This document shows, in pieces, positions 1 through 11,060 of a stretch of DNA of 64,000 bases. The notes under the pieces are model-generated. The model searched no databases. It saw only the letters and a list, made by a program, of their open reading frames with translations, and was not told the origin of the DNA. The position numbers were made by a program, and so were the translations under genes. The stretch is from Luteimonas sp. MC1825 (GTDB lineage: Bacteria; Pseudomonadota; Gammaproteobacteria; Xanthomonadales; Xanthomonadaceae). The stretch is from assembly GCF_014764385.1 (NCBI RefSeq), contig NZ_CP061714.1, forward strand, positions 2,542,001 through 2,606,000. The letters are read 5' to 3'. Numbering within the stretch: the first letter of the stretch is position 1; each line of letters begins with the position of its first letter.

Positions 1-961
1 TCATCGCCTTGCCGTCCTGGCGCATGTCGAAGCGCCAGTCGCCGCCGGCGGCGGGCGGCGGTGTGGTCGCGGTCGCCACGCTGGCCGGCACCGTCGTCGC
101 CGCCGTCGCGACCGCCTTGGCGGGGACGGCAGCGGCCGTGGCTGGCAGCGCCTGCACCAGGCCATCGATGGCGCTGGGCGGCGCGGGCTGCGGCTTTCCG
201 GTGGCGACGCGCACGCCCGGCGGCAGGCCGGTGGCAGGATCGACCTGCTCGGCCACGCGCGTGTCGCGCGTCCCGCGCGCGTTTTCCGCCGCGCTCAGCG
301 CACGCACCTCGACGCGGCCGGTGCCGCGCGGATGCACGCCGATCTTCACCGCCGCCGCGTAACTCAGGTCGATCACCCGGCCATCGTGGAACGGCCCGCG
401 GTCGTTGACCCGCACCACCACCGACTTGCCGGTGTCGAGGTTGGTGACGCGCGCGAAGCTCGGCAGCGGCAGCGACTTGTGCGCGGCGGTGAACGCGTAC
501 ATGTCGTAGACCTCCTGGTTGGAGGTCTTGCGGCCGTGGAATTTCTGCCCGTAGTACGACGCCAGGCCCTGTTCGACGAACCCGTCGACATCTTCGAGCA
601 CCCGGTACGACTTGCCGAGCACCGAGTACGGCGAACGGTTGCCATGGCGCGATCGGGCCAGGGCGACCACCTCGGGCTCGGGAATGGCATCCACGTCGGG
701 CAGGTAGTCGGGCAGCGTGTCGCGCACACCCGGCTTGTACAGGCCGCCGGCGACGTAGTCGCCGCGCGTGGACGGATCCTCGGCGGCCGGTGCGTACGGC
801 GACACCTTGCGGCCGGCATCGCGCTGAGCCGCGGTATCCGGCGCGCGTCCGGGCGCGGGGGCGGGCGCGTCGGCCGTCTTCTTCGGGGTGCCGGCACAGC
901 CGGCCAGCAGCAGCACGGCGGCGGCAAGGCCCCAGCCGGCAGCGGCATGCCGCCCGATCAT
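1..961 (-). CDS. rlpA: RlpA-family septal ring lytic transglycosylase (partial, C-terminus missing)
   Basis: Outer-membrane lipoprotein of the RlpA family, which cleaves naked glycan strands at the septum. About 320 residues are visible before the window edge. An N-terminal signal ends in a lipobox (LLLAGC, Cys about 22). The double-psi beta-barrel domain lies at about residues 130-215, with GLASYYGQKFHGRKT and RVNDRGPF-type motifs. After an Ala/Pro/Thr-rich linker the read ends at GDWRFDM, which looks like the start of a C-terminal SPOR domain. The ATG overlaps the mltB stop by 4 bp (ATGA), so it is co-translated with the rest of the elongasome operon. Function comes from the family; the missing C-terminus is only a window effect. 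Confidence 0.93.
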   Translation of the reverse strand, partial: MIGRHAAAGWGLAAAVLLLAGCAGTPKKTADAPAPAPGRAPDTAAQRDAGRKVSPYAPAAEDPSTRGDYVAGGLYKPGVRDTLPDYLPDVDAIPEPEVVALARSRHGNRSPYSVLGKSYRVLEDVDGFVEQGLASYYGQKFHGRKTSNQEVYDMYAFTAAHKSLPLPSFARVTNLDTGKSVVVRVNDRGPFHDGRVIDLSYAAAVKIGVHPRGTGRVEVRALSAAENARGTRDTRVAEQVDPATGLPPGVRVATGKPQPAPPSAIDGLVQALPATAAAVPAKAVATAATTVPASVATATTPPPAAGGDWRFDMRQDGKAM

Positions 962-2097
962 TGCGCCGGCCGGCCGGCGATCGCCTGTGCGAGCTGGTGC
1001 ACGGCCAGCGAGTACATCGGCGAGCGGTTGTAGCGGCTGATCACGTAGAAGTTGCGGTAGCCCAGCCAGTACTCGGGGCCGGCCTCGCCGTCGAAGGACA
1101 GCAGCGTCGCGCCTTCGGCCAGCGGCTGCCCGGACTGCGGCCGGTAGCCGCGCGCCGCCAGCGCGGGCAGTGGATGCACCGGCTCCAGGTTGTCGGGCTT
1201 GAAGTCGGCCGCGGCGGCGTCGCGCGTCGCGCGCGCCACCACCGGCGCGCCGCGCTGCCAGCCGTGGACCACGAAATAGTTGGCGATCGACGCGAACACG
1301 TCGGGCTTGTGCGTAAGCAGGTCGCGCTGTCCGTCGCCATCGCCATCCTTGGCCCACAGCCGGTAGCTGGACGGCATGAACTGCCCCATGCCCATCGCCC
1401 CGGCATAGCTGCCTTTCAGCGCGCCAAGGTCGAGCTGCGGCTCCTCGGCGGTGAGCGCGAACAGCTGCGCCAGCTCGCCGGCGAAGAACGGCGCGCGCTT
1501 CGGGAACCCGAACGCCAGCGTGTACAGCGCATCCAGCACGCGGTGGTTGCCGGTGATGCGGCCATAGCTGGTCTCGACGCCGATGATGGCGACGATGTAC
1601 TCGGCCGGCACGCCGGTCTCGGCGGCCACGCGATCGAGCGCGGCGCGGTTCTCGGCGTAGAACGCACGCCCGCCGTTGATGCGCGCGTCGTTCATGAAGA
1701 TCGGGCGGTAGTCGCGCCACGGGCGCACGGCCTCGGCCGGCCGCGACATCGCGTCGATGATCGACTGCTTGTGCTCCGCCGTGGCCAGCGCGGCGCGGAT
1801 GCGCTGGCGGTCCACGCCGTAGGTGTCGGCGGTGTAGTCGACGAACGCGGCGATGCGCTGTTCGCGCCCGAGCGCCGGATCGGTGACCGCGGGCGGCGCC
1901 ACCGGGCGTTCCGGCGGCTGTGGCACGGCCGGCAGCAGGCCAGGCGCCGTGGCCGCCACCGCCGGTGGCGTGGTGGCCGCGGGTGCCACGGGTGCACGCG
2001 AGATCGCCGTGGGTGCGCAGGCGGCGAACAGCAGCGGCGCGGCCAATACCGGCAACAGGCGCGGTCGGGAAAGCGGGAATCGGGGGCTTCGGATCAT
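958..2097 (-). CDS. mltB: lytic murein transglycosylase B (MltB family)
   Basis: Lipoprotein lytic transglycosylase (SLT_2 type, GH103), 379 residues, which cleaves peptidoglycan to 1,6-anhydro-muropeptides from the periplasmic face of the outer membrane. The signal peptide ends in a lipobox-like LLFAAC. The catalytic-Glu motif GVETSYGRITG sits at about residue 173, followed by the family blocks LAFGFPKRAPFF and AGAMGMGQFMPSSY. I chose the ATG at 2097 (MIRSPRF) because it starts a compact lipoprotein signal; a GTG 18 bp upstream is possible. It follows rodA after about 60 bp and overlaps rlpA by 4 bp, placing two peptidoglycan-cutting enzymes at the end of the elongation operon. Confidence 0.95.
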   Translation of the reverse strand: MIRSPRFPLSRPRLLPVLAAPLLFAACAPTAISRAPVAPAATTPPAVAATAPGLLPAVPQPPERPVAPPAVTDPALGREQRIAAFVDYTADTYGVDRQRIRAALATAEHKQSIIDAMSRPAEAVRPWRDYRPIFMNDARINGGRAFYAENRAALDRVAAETGVPAEYIVAIIGVETSYGRITGNHRVLDALYTLAFGFPKRAPFFAGELAQLFALTAEEPQLDLGALKGSYAGAMGMGQFMPSSYRLWAKDGDGDGQRDLLTHKPDVFASIANYFVVHGWQRGAPVVARATRDAAAADFKPDNLEPVHPLPALAARGYRPQSGQPLAEGATLLSFDGEAGPEYWLGYRNFYVISRYNRSPMYSLAVHQLAQAIAGRPAQ

Positions 2098-2159
2098 CGG
2101 GCGCGAGGTTAGCACGCACCCTCGCCGGCCTGCGGCAGCCGTTCAGACGCCGTTTCGGC

Positions 2160-3275
2160 TCAGCGTCGCGCGCGCACCTGGCCGCTGGCGTGCACCGCCA
2201 TCACCACGCCCATGCCGGCCAGCAGTGACACCGCCGCAGTACCGCCGAAGCTCAGCAGCGGCATCGGCACGCCGACCACCGGCAGCAGGCCCGAGATCAT
2301 GCCGCCATTGACCAGCACGTACACGAACAATCCCAGCCCGAGGGCGCCCGCCAGCAGGCGCGCGAAGCCGTCGCGCGCCTCGGCCGCGATCCACAGGCAG
2401 CGGCCCACCACCACCAGGTACAGCGACAGCACCGTGACCACGCCCAGCCAGCCGAATTCCTCCGACAACACGGCGAAGATGAAGTCGGTGGTGTGCTCGG
2501 GCACGTAGTTGAGATGCGATTGCGAACCCTCGCCCCAGCCCTGCCCGCGCAGCCCGCCGGAGCCGATCGCGATCTTCGACTGGATGATGTTCCAGCCGGT
2601 GCCGAGCGGATCGGATTCCGGATCCAGGAAGGTGAGGATGCGGTCCTTCTGGTAGGGCCGCAGCAGCCAGTACCAGGCCACCGGCGCCGCCGCGGCCACG
2701 CCGCCGGCCGCCGCCACAAGCCACCACCACGACATGCCGGCCAGGAACAGCGCAAACCCGCCACTGGCCGCCACCAGCATCGCGGTGCCGAAGTCGGGCT
2801 GCAGCAGGATCAGCCCGGTCGGCACGCCGACGATCGCCATCGCCGTCAGCGTGCGCGCGAAGCCCGGCGGCATCGGGCCGTTGTTGAGGTACCAGGCCAC
2901 CGCCATCGGCAGGCTCAGCTTCAGCAGTTCGGCCGGCTGGAAATAGAACACGCCAAGGTTCAGCCAGTGCGCGCCGCTGCGCCCGGTGCCGAGGAACAGC
3001 ACCGCGACCAGCGGCAGCAGCGACAGTGCGAACACCACCGGCGCCGCGCCCCGCAGGCGCAGCAGCGGCACGCGCGACAGCAGCCACATGATGCCGAGGC
3101 CGACCACGTAGCGCGCACCCTGCGACTTCACCAGCACCGTCTCGCCACCGCCGGCGCTGTGCAGCACCGCCAGGCCCGCGGCCATCAGTCCCGCCAGGGC
3201 GCCGAGCAGGATCCAGTCGATGCTGCGCACGAAGCCCTGCAGCAGGTCCAGCAGCCAGCGCAGGATGACGTTCAT
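2160..3275 (-). CDS. rodA: rod shape-determining protein RodA (SEDS glycosyltransferase)
   Basis: Polytopic SEDS-family peptidoglycan glycosyltransferase, 371 residues, which polymerises lipid II with PBP2 during lateral wall growth. Many hydrophobic segments are visible, with SEDS signatures such as QSKIAIGSGGLRGQG and, near the C-terminus, PLLSFGGTAAVSLLAGMG. The ATG at 3275 overlaps the PBP2 stop (ATGA), the usual mrdA-mrdB arrangement. Longer readings upstream in this frame run inside mrdA and were discarded. Confidence 0.96.
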   Translation of the reverse strand: MNVILRWLLDLLQGFVRSIDWILLGALAGLMAAGLAVLHSAGGGETVLVKSQGARYVVGLGIMWLLSRVPLLRLRGAAPVVFALSLLPLVAVLFLGTGRSGAHWLNLGVFYFQPAELLKLSLPMAVAWYLNNGPMPPGFARTLTAMAIVGVPTGLILLQPDFGTAMLVAASGGFALFLAGMSWWWLVAAAGGVAAAAPVAWYWLLRPYQKDRILTFLDPESDPLGTGWNIIQSKIAIGSGGLRGQGWGEGSQSHLNYVPEHTTDFIFAVLSEEFGWLGVVTVLSLYLVVVGRCLWIAAEARDGFARLLAGALGLGLFVYVLVNGGMISGLLPVVGVPMPLLSFGGTAAVSLLAGMGVVMAVHASGQVRARR

Positions 3276-5248
3276 GGGGTGGCCTCGACCGCCGGCGCAG
3301 CGACCGCCACCGCGTGCGCTCCGGGCAGCAGGGTCGACACCACGGTGTCGAAGGTGACCGCCGGCAACGCGTCGGCCGCGGCCTCGGTGCCGTCGGCCGG
3401 TTCGGGCATGGTGCCCAGCAGCCAGGCGTCGAAGATCTTGCGCGCGATCGGCGCCGCGGTGGTGCCGCCGTAGCCGCCATGCTCGACCACAACGGCCACC
3501 GCGATCGTGGGCGCTTCGGCCGGCGCGTAACCCACGAACAGCGCCTGGTGGCGCAGGTGGTAGGGCAGGCTGCGCGGATCCATGCGCGCGGTGCCCTTGC
3601 GGCTGATCTTCTGCGCGGTACCGGTCTTGCCGGCCATGCGGTATTCGGCGCCGCGGGCCATGGCGGTCGCGGTGCCGCGACCATGGATGGTGTTGACCAT
3701 GCCTTCCTGCACCGCGCGCAGGTGGGCCGGGTTGTCGGTGATCCCCGGCGCCGGCAGCCGCGGCAACGGCGTCCACGGCGCGTCATAGGCCAGGCGGCGC
3801 TCGGACACCAGGCGCAGCGGATGCAGGGTGCCGCCGTTTGCGATCGCGGCGGTGCCGCGCGCAAGCTGCAGCGCGGTGGCGACCCAGTAGCCCTGGCCGA
3901 TGCCGGCGATCACGGTTTCGCCCGGATACCAGGGCTCGCTGGTGCGCGACGCCTTCCATTCCGGTGACGGCACGATGCCGCTGGTCTCGCCGGTCAGGTC
4001 GATGCCGGTGGGCTGGCCGAAACCATAGCGCGCCATGTACGTGGCAAAGCGCGCGATGCCCATGTCGTAGGCGAGCTTGTAGTAGTAGTAGTTGATCGAG
4101 CGCGAGATCGAATCGCGCAGGTCCACCCAGCCGCCGCCGGCCCCGGCGTCGCGATAGCCGCGGCTCTGCCCGGGAATGAAGAACTCGCCGGTGGAGAACA
4201 CCTTGCTGTCGGGCGTGCGCACGCCGCTGTCCACGCCGGCAAGGGCGACGAACGGCTTGATGGTCGACCCCGGCGGCCCGCCGCCGAGCACGTTGCGGTT
4301 GAACAGCGGCCGCGCCGGATCGTCCATCAGGCGCCGGTAGTCGGCGCTGGCGATGCCGTTGACGAACAGGTTGGGGTCGTAGCTCGGCAGGCTGACCATG
4401 GCCAGCACCTGCCCGGTGGCGGGGTCCACGGCGACCGCCGAGCCGTGCAACCCGCCGAAGGCCAGCGCCATCGCGCGCTGCAGTTCCACATCCACCGACA
4501 GCCGCAGGTCGGCGCCCGCCGACGCCGGCAGCATGCCGACCCGGCCCAGCGCGCGGCCCTCGACATTGGTTTCCACCTGTTCGTAACCAACCACGCCGCG
4601 CAGCGCCTCGTCGTAGTAGCGCTCCAGGCCGGTGCGCCCGGTGTGGGTGAACACCGCATGCGCCTCGCCGAACTTCACGATGTCGCTCTCGTCGGTGCGG
4701 CCGACGTAGCCGACGATGTGCGCCAGCAGGTCGCCCTGCGGGTACCGACGGTTGAGGTAGGGCACCAGCTCGACACCCGGGAACCGCCAGCGCTCGACCG
4801 CGAAACGCGCCGCCTCCTCGTCGCTGATGCGCAGCTTCAGCGTGATCGCGCGGAAGGACCGGGTGGTGCGGCGCTCCGCCTCGAAGCGCGCGAGGTCCTG
4901 CGGTGACAGCTCCACCACTTTCGACAGCGCGGCAAGCAGCGCCTCGGGATCACCGGCGTCCTCCGGGGTCACGTCGAGGCGGTAGGCCGGCACGTTGTCG
5001 GCGATGATCCGCCCGGCACGGTCGTAGATCAGCCCGCGCCCGGGCACCACCGGCCGCGGCTTGATGCGGTTGGCCTGCGAACGCTTGGCGTAAACGTCGT
5101 GGTCGAGCACCTGCAGCTTGAAATACCAGCCCGCCAGCCCCCCCAGCGCCAGCACCACCACGACGAATCCGACCAGTGCACGGCTGCGGAACAGCCGCGC
5201 CTCGGCCTGCGGATTGCGCAGGCGCGTCCGCGCCCGGCCGCCGATCAT
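3272..5248 (-). CDS. mrdA: penicillin-binding protein 2 (elongation transpeptidase)
   Basis: Class B PBP, 658 residues, the D,D-transpeptidase partner of RodA. One N-terminal membrane anchor (VGFVVVVLALGGLAGWYF) is followed by the dimerisation/pedestal region and a transpeptidase domain. The active-site tetrad STIK lies at about residue 329 (GPPGSTIKPF), SRSINY supplies the SxN motif near 386, and KTGTAQ is near 543. The ATG at 5248 overlaps the mreD stop by 4 bp; upstream in-frame starts lie within mreD and would add an implausible Ala/Arg-rich leader. It belongs to the mre-mrd operon, joining MreBCD and the SEDS-PBP pair in one transcript. Confidence 0.96.
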   Translation of the reverse strand: MIGGRARTRLRNPQAEARLFRSRALVGFVVVVLALGGLAGWYFKLQVLDHDVYAKRSQANRIKPRPVVPGRGLIYDRAGRIIADNVPAYRLDVTPEDAGDPEALLAALSKVVELSPQDLARFEAERRTTRSFRAITLKLRISDEEAARFAVERWRFPGVELVPYLNRRYPQGDLLAHIVGYVGRTDESDIVKFGEAHAVFTHTGRTGLERYYDEALRGVVGYEQVETNVEGRALGRVGMLPASAGADLRLSVDVELQRAMALAFGGLHGSAVAVDPATGQVLAMVSLPSYDPNLFVNGIASADYRRLMDDPARPLFNRNVLGGGPPGSTIKPFVALAGVDSGVRTPDSKVFSTGEFFIPGQSRGYRDAGAGGGWVDLRDSISRSINYYYYKLAYDMGIARFATYMARYGFGQPTGIDLTGETSGIVPSPEWKASRTSEPWYPGETVIAGIGQGYWVATALQLARGTAAIANGGTLHPLRLVSERRLAYDAPWTPLPRLPAPGITDNPAHLRAVQEGMVNTIHGRGTATAMARGAEYRMAGKTGTAQKISRKGTARMDPRSLPYHLRHQALFVGYAPAEAPTIAVAVVVEHGGYGGTTAAPIARKIFDAWLLGTMPEPADGTEAAADALPAVTFDTVVSTLLPGAHAVAVAAPAVEATP

Positions 5249-5727
5249 CGCCGCACGCCGCGGCCGATGCGCAGCGCGTCCAGCAGCAGGAACAGCGGCG
5301 CCCACAGCAGCATGCCGAGCAGCGGCGCCCACCAGTAGGCCAGCGGCAACAGCGGCTCGCCGAGCGCGAGATGCAGCACGGTGCTGATGACGCGGTCATT
5401 GAGCAGCAGTCCACCGATCGCCAGCGCCTGCTGCGGCATCGGGAAGAAGCGCAGCTGGGTGCGGAAGCGCTGCAGGATGAACGCCATCACCACCAGCCGC
5501 AGCGACTGCTCGCCGAGCAGGCCGCCGAACGCCAGGTCGGCCACCACGCCCACGCAGAACGCGAAGCCGAGGCCGACCCTGTCGTTGTCCTCGATCACCC
5601 CGTAGGCGACCACCAGCGCCAGCCAGTACGGGCGGAACGGCTGCAGCAGCTCCGGCATGGGCAACAGGCCCAGCAGCAGCGCCAGCAGCACGGCGACCGG
5701 CAGCACCCAGCTGCGGCCGCGGGTCAT
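5245..5727 (-). CDS. mreD: rod shape-determining protein MreD
   Basis: Small integral membrane protein, 160 residues, of normal MreD length, with about five hydrophobic segments (for example VAVLLALLLGLLPMP and YWLALVVAYGVI). It bridges MreC and the RodA/PBP2 complex in the inner membrane. It overlaps mreC upstream and mrdA downstream by ATGA junctions, indicating translational coupling. Assignment rests on hydrophobic profile, length and operon position. Confidence 0.93.
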   Translation of the reverse strand: MTRGRSWVLPVAVLLALLLGLLPMPELLQPFRPYWLALVVAYGVIEDNDRVGLGFAFCVGVVADLAFGGLLGEQSLRLVVMAFILQRFRTQLRFFPMPQQALAIGGLLLNDRVISTVLHLALGEPLLPLAYWWAPLLGMLLWAPLFLLLDALRIGRGVRR

Positions 5728-6632
5728 GGCGTGGCCCCCGGCGCGGGCGGCGCATCCGATGCGGCAGGTGCGGCCGGCGGCGGCGCGCGGCCCGGCGCGC
5801 GGTCGCGCAGCAGCAGCACGTCGCGGCCACGGTCGAGCTGCGCGGCCGCGTGCACGTCGCCGACCAGGAACGCGCGGCTGTCGTCGGGCCGCAGGGCGGC
5901 GATCGTGCCCACCGGGAAACCGGGCGGGAAACGGCCACCCAGGCCGGAGGTGATGAGCACGTCGCCGGCGCGGACGTCGCTCGACAGCGGCACGTTGCGC
6001 AGCTCCAGCCGGTCGCTGCGGCCGGTGCCATAGACGATCAGGCGCACGCCGGTGCGCGCCACGGCCACCGGCACGGCGTGGTCGGGATCGGTCAACAACA
6101 GGATCACCGCCGTGGTCGGGGTGGCCTCGATCACCTGCCCCACCAGGCCGCCGGCGTCGATCACGCTCTGCCCGCGGTGCACGCCCAGGCCGGTGCCGGC
6201 ATTGAGCATCAGCCGCTGGCGCGTGGGGTCGAGGTCGACATCCAGGATCGGTGCCAACTGCACGTCCAGCCCGCCGCGTTCGGCCGCGCCGAGCAGGCCG
6301 CGCAGGCGGGCGTTTTCTTCCGCCTCGACCTGCAGCCGCGCCTGGCGCGCGGCGCCGACCAGCAGCTCATTGCGCAGGCGGCGGTTCTCCTCGGCCAGGC
6401 GCGTGCGCGTGGCGGCGTCGTCGCGCACGCTTTCGCCAAGCCGCGACGGCAGCCCGGCCAGCCACCACACCGGCTGCATCGCCACGCTGGCGTGCGACCT
6501 GGCCTGGGCCAGCCAGTCGCCGCGATGGTCGAACACCAGCAGGGTGATGGACAGCGCGAGGTACGCCAGCAGCCTCAGCGTGCCGGCGACGTCACTGGAG
6601 CGCGGGGCGGCGGGGCCGGCGTAGGAGGACAC
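5724..6632 (-). CDS. mreC: rod shape-determining protein MreC
   Basis: Periplasmic bitopic scaffold, 302 residues, that activates PBP2. It has an N-terminal transmembrane helix (LLAYLALSITLLVF), a coiled coil at about residues 70-110 (RLAEENRRLRNELL, EENARLRGLL), then the MreC beta domain (DPTRQRLMLNAGTG, VIDAGGLVGQV, SGLGGRFPPGFPVG). The tail is Pro/Ala-rich. The start is GTG at 6632, 24 bp after the mreB stop; no upstream in-frame ATG exists, and the next ATG would remove the membrane anchor. Confidence 0.94.
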   Translation of the reverse strand: MSSYAGPAAPRSSDVAGTLRLLAYLALSITLLVFDHRGDWLAQARSHASVAMQPVWWLAGLPSRLGESVRDDAATRTRLAEENRRLRNELLVGAARQARLQVEAEENARLRGLLGAAERGGLDVQLAPILDVDLDPTRQRLMLNAGTGLGVHRGQSVIDAGGLVGQVIEATPTTAVILLLTDPDHAVPVAVARTGVRLIVYGTGRSDRLELRNVPLSSDVRAGDVLITSGLGGRFPPGFPVGTIAALRPDDSRAFLVGDVHAAAQLDRGRDVLLLRDRAPGRAPPPAAPAASDAPPAPGATP

Positions 6633-6655
6633 TGTCTGGGCCGTGGACGGTCAGG

Positions 6656-8906
<2,251 letters not shown>

Positions 8907-8908
8907 GC

Positions 8909-10276
8909 ATGCCCATCCGTCTGGCGGGATGCCTGGTCGCCGCGGCCGCCCTGCTGGCGGATGCAACGTGGTTGCCGGCGCGCGGCGCGGGCCCCGAATC
9001 GCGTTACCTGGAACTGGCGGCGGACCGCATCGTCGCCGGCCGTTCCGGCCCGCTGCTGGAGGCGACCGTCCACGTGCCCCGCGCCGGCTGGCTGTACCTG
9101 CAGTCGGACGGCGTGTACGCGCCGCTCGATGCCGCACAGGCCAACGCCTACATCACCGTCAATGGCAAGCCGGTGTCCAACGACAGCATCATCGACTGGC
9201 GCGGCTCCCGGGCGCCCAACCGGCATGCGTTCAACGCGATCGGGGCGGTGCGCGTCCCGGCCGGGAAGGTGCGTGTCGCGCTGCATGCGCGCACCGTCGA
9301 TGGCCGGGCCACGGTCATGGCGGGCGCGAACCTCTCGATCGTGACCACCGCGGCCACCCACGTGGCCGCCGCCCGCCTGCCCGGGGCCTCGCCGTGGCTC
9401 GCGTTCGATACCCGCGACACACCGGAGGGCACGCCCATCCCGGAGCGCGGCCGGCGCGCGCTGCTGACGGCGGCGGCGCGCAATGCCGCCGGACCCGTGG
9501 TGGCGATGGCCTCCGGGCACAGCTACGTGTCGGACTCCCCGGGCGATGCGATGTGGGGGATCTTCCTCAACGGCCGTGAATCACCGCTGGACACGGCGAC
9601 CTGGTCGATCAACGACCTGTTCGCGCTCGGCGCAGAAGTGCAGGCCCCGATGTTCGCGCAGGCGCTGTACCCGTCGCCGCCGGCTGACAGCACGGTGCAG
9701 CTGGTCGCCAGCGAGTCGCCGTATTACCGGCCGCTGATGGCGAGCACCAACGCCGCCCGCTACCGGGTGGGTGCCGGCACGCGGCTCATCACCCTGGCCG
9801 GGGGCATGCGCGTGACCGGACGCGGGCTGGCACCCGCGCACGACTACGCGGCCAAGGGCCAGCACCGCCGCTACGCCTACGTCTGCGTCGGGACCAACGG
9901 CTTCCGCCCGGAGAAGTGCCCGCCGGCCGGCGGCGACGTGGTGCTGGGCCGGGGGCGCGCCTGCATCCCGCCGGGCCACAGCGGCGTGGTGCTGTTCTCC
10001 GCCAAGAGCCGGATCCAGGGTGACGAGGCGGATCCGGGTGGCACGGTCTCGCTGCGCATCCGCATCAACGGCCAGGACGTGGGTGCCGCCAGCGAACAGA
10101 CGCTTGGGCCGCGTCCGCACTCGGTGAGCACGCGCACCATCGGGGCGAGCTACCTGGCGGCCGGCAAGCGCGCGCTGGCGCCGGGTTGCCATGACGTGGA
10201 GGCCGTGGCACGTGCCACCGGCGACTTCCGCAACATCTCGCTCAACGCCGACCTGCCGCTGCTCTGGTTCGACTGA
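8909..10276 (+). CDS. exported protein of unknown function, 455 aa
   Basis: I do not recognise a family. It begins with a signal-peptide-like segment (MPIRLAGCLVAAAALLADA). The body is rich in beta-strand-like stretches with several Cys residues, notably VCVGTNGFRPEKCPPAGG and RACIPPGHSG, suggesting a disulphide-stabilised extracytoplasmic domain. Blocks such as VHVPRAGWLYLQSDG, VTVNGKPV-like segments and LRIRINGQDVGA look like repeated immunoglobulin- or jelly-roll-like strands. The start lies 2 bp after the kinase stop. A longer upstream reading in this frame is only a shadow of the kinase. The product may be periplasmic or extracellular. Confidence 0.75.
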   Translation: MPIRLAGCLVAAAALLADATWLPARGAGPESRYLELAADRIVAGRSGPLLEATVHVPRAGWLYLQSDGVYAPLDAAQANAYITVNGKPVSNDSIIDWRGSRAPNRHAFNAIGAVRVPAGKVRVALHARTVDGRATVMAGANLSIVTTAATHVAAARLPGASPWLAFDTRDTPEGTPIPERGRRALLTAAARNAAGPVVAMASGHSYVSDSPGDAMWGIFLNGRESPLDTATWSINDLFALGAEVQAPMFAQALYPSPPADSTVQLVASESPYYRPLMASTNAARYRVGAGTRLITLAGGMRVTGRGLAPAHDYAAKGQHRRYAYVCVGTNGFRPEKCPPAGGDVVLGRGRACIPPGHSGVVLFSAKSRIQGDEADPGGTVSLRIRINGQDVGAASEQTLGPRPHSVSTRTIGASYLAAGKRALAPGCHDVEAVARATGDFRNISLNADLPLLWFD

Positions 10277-10282
10277 CGCCGG

Positions 10283-11044
10283 CTACTTCCAGCCGGCCAG
10301 CCTGGCGCGGTCCAGCCCGCCCACCTCGAACACCGCGGTACGCGTGCCGCCGGCCTTGACCGGATACTCCACCGACAGCGCCTTCGCGCCGTCGAGCATC
10401 CGCCACAGCGCGCGTTCGTCGTCGATGAACATGGCGATCGCCTCGTCGGTGTCGGGGCGGTTGGCGGCCATGCGCACCGGCGCGGCGCTGTCCACGGTGA
10501 CCGCGACGCGGCAGGCGCCGTAGCAGTCGAAGTCGCCGGCTTCCATGACCAGGTAGCTGCTGCGTCCCCACGACGGATGGTCGCGGAAGATCAGGCGCAC
10601 CGGCCTTGCGCCGCTGCCGTCGCTGTCGACGCGGTCACGGGTGTAGATCGCGGCCGACAGCTGGGTGCCGCCGGTGACCGGCTCGACGTTGTAGGTCCAC
10701 AGGCCGGCGAGGCGCTTGTCCTCGCGGATCGACTCGGCGCGCGCCCCGGCCTGCTCGTGCAGCGGTGCGATGCGCGCGGCGGCAGCGGTATCGGGATGGC
10801 GCGCGAGGATCAGGTCGCCGTGGGCCTTGGCCAGCGGCCAGTTCTCCGCCGCGAAGGCGGCATCGAACTCGACCGCGGCCTTGTCGGCGGCGGCCTCGCC
10901 GGCCTGTGCCTGCGCGGCCGCCTGCGCCTCGGCCTGCGCCGCCGGGTCCTGGCAGGCGGTCAGCACCAGCAGCGCGCCACCCACCGCCGCCGCCAGCACC
11001 ACGGGACGCGCCGTGTGGCGGAACGCACTGGCGCGGACTGACAT
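10283..11044 (-). CDS. putative lipoprotein, 253 aa
   Basis: Predicted lipoprotein of unknown function. The signal (VVLAAAVGGALLVLTAC) ends in a lipobox LTAC at about residue 30. An Ala/Gln/Glu-rich helical stretch (QAEAQAAAQAQAGEAAADKAAVEFD) resembles a coiled coil or tetratricopeptide-like helix. The C-terminal half is a globular beta-rich domain with two Cys (DFDCYGACRVAV) that could form a disulphide. The chosen ATG (MSVRAS) is at 11044. It lies 16 bp downstream of the M1 peptidase stop on the same strand and is probably co-transcribed; its end is only 6 bp from the convergent plus-strand unknown gene. Confidence 0.75.
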   Translation of the reverse strand: MSVRASAFRHTARPVVLAAAVGGALLVLTACQDPAAQAEAQAAAQAQAGEAAADKAAVEFDAAFAAENWPLAKAHGDLILARHPDTAAAARIAPLHEQAGARAESIREDKRLAGLWTYNVEPVTGGTQLSAAIYTRDRVDSDGSGARPVRLIFRDHPSWGRSSYLVMEAGDFDCYGACRVAVTVDSAAPVRMAANRPDTDEAIAMFIDDERALWRMLDGAKALSVEYPVKAGGTRTAVFEVGGLDRARLAGWK

Positions 11045-11060
11045 GCGCTTCACGCCCGCC

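Noticed and set aside
790..2112. 440-codon open frame on the plus strand opposite mltB
   Set aside because: Arg/Ala/Gly-rich shadow of the real minus-strand gene, typical of high-GC DNA; no motifs.
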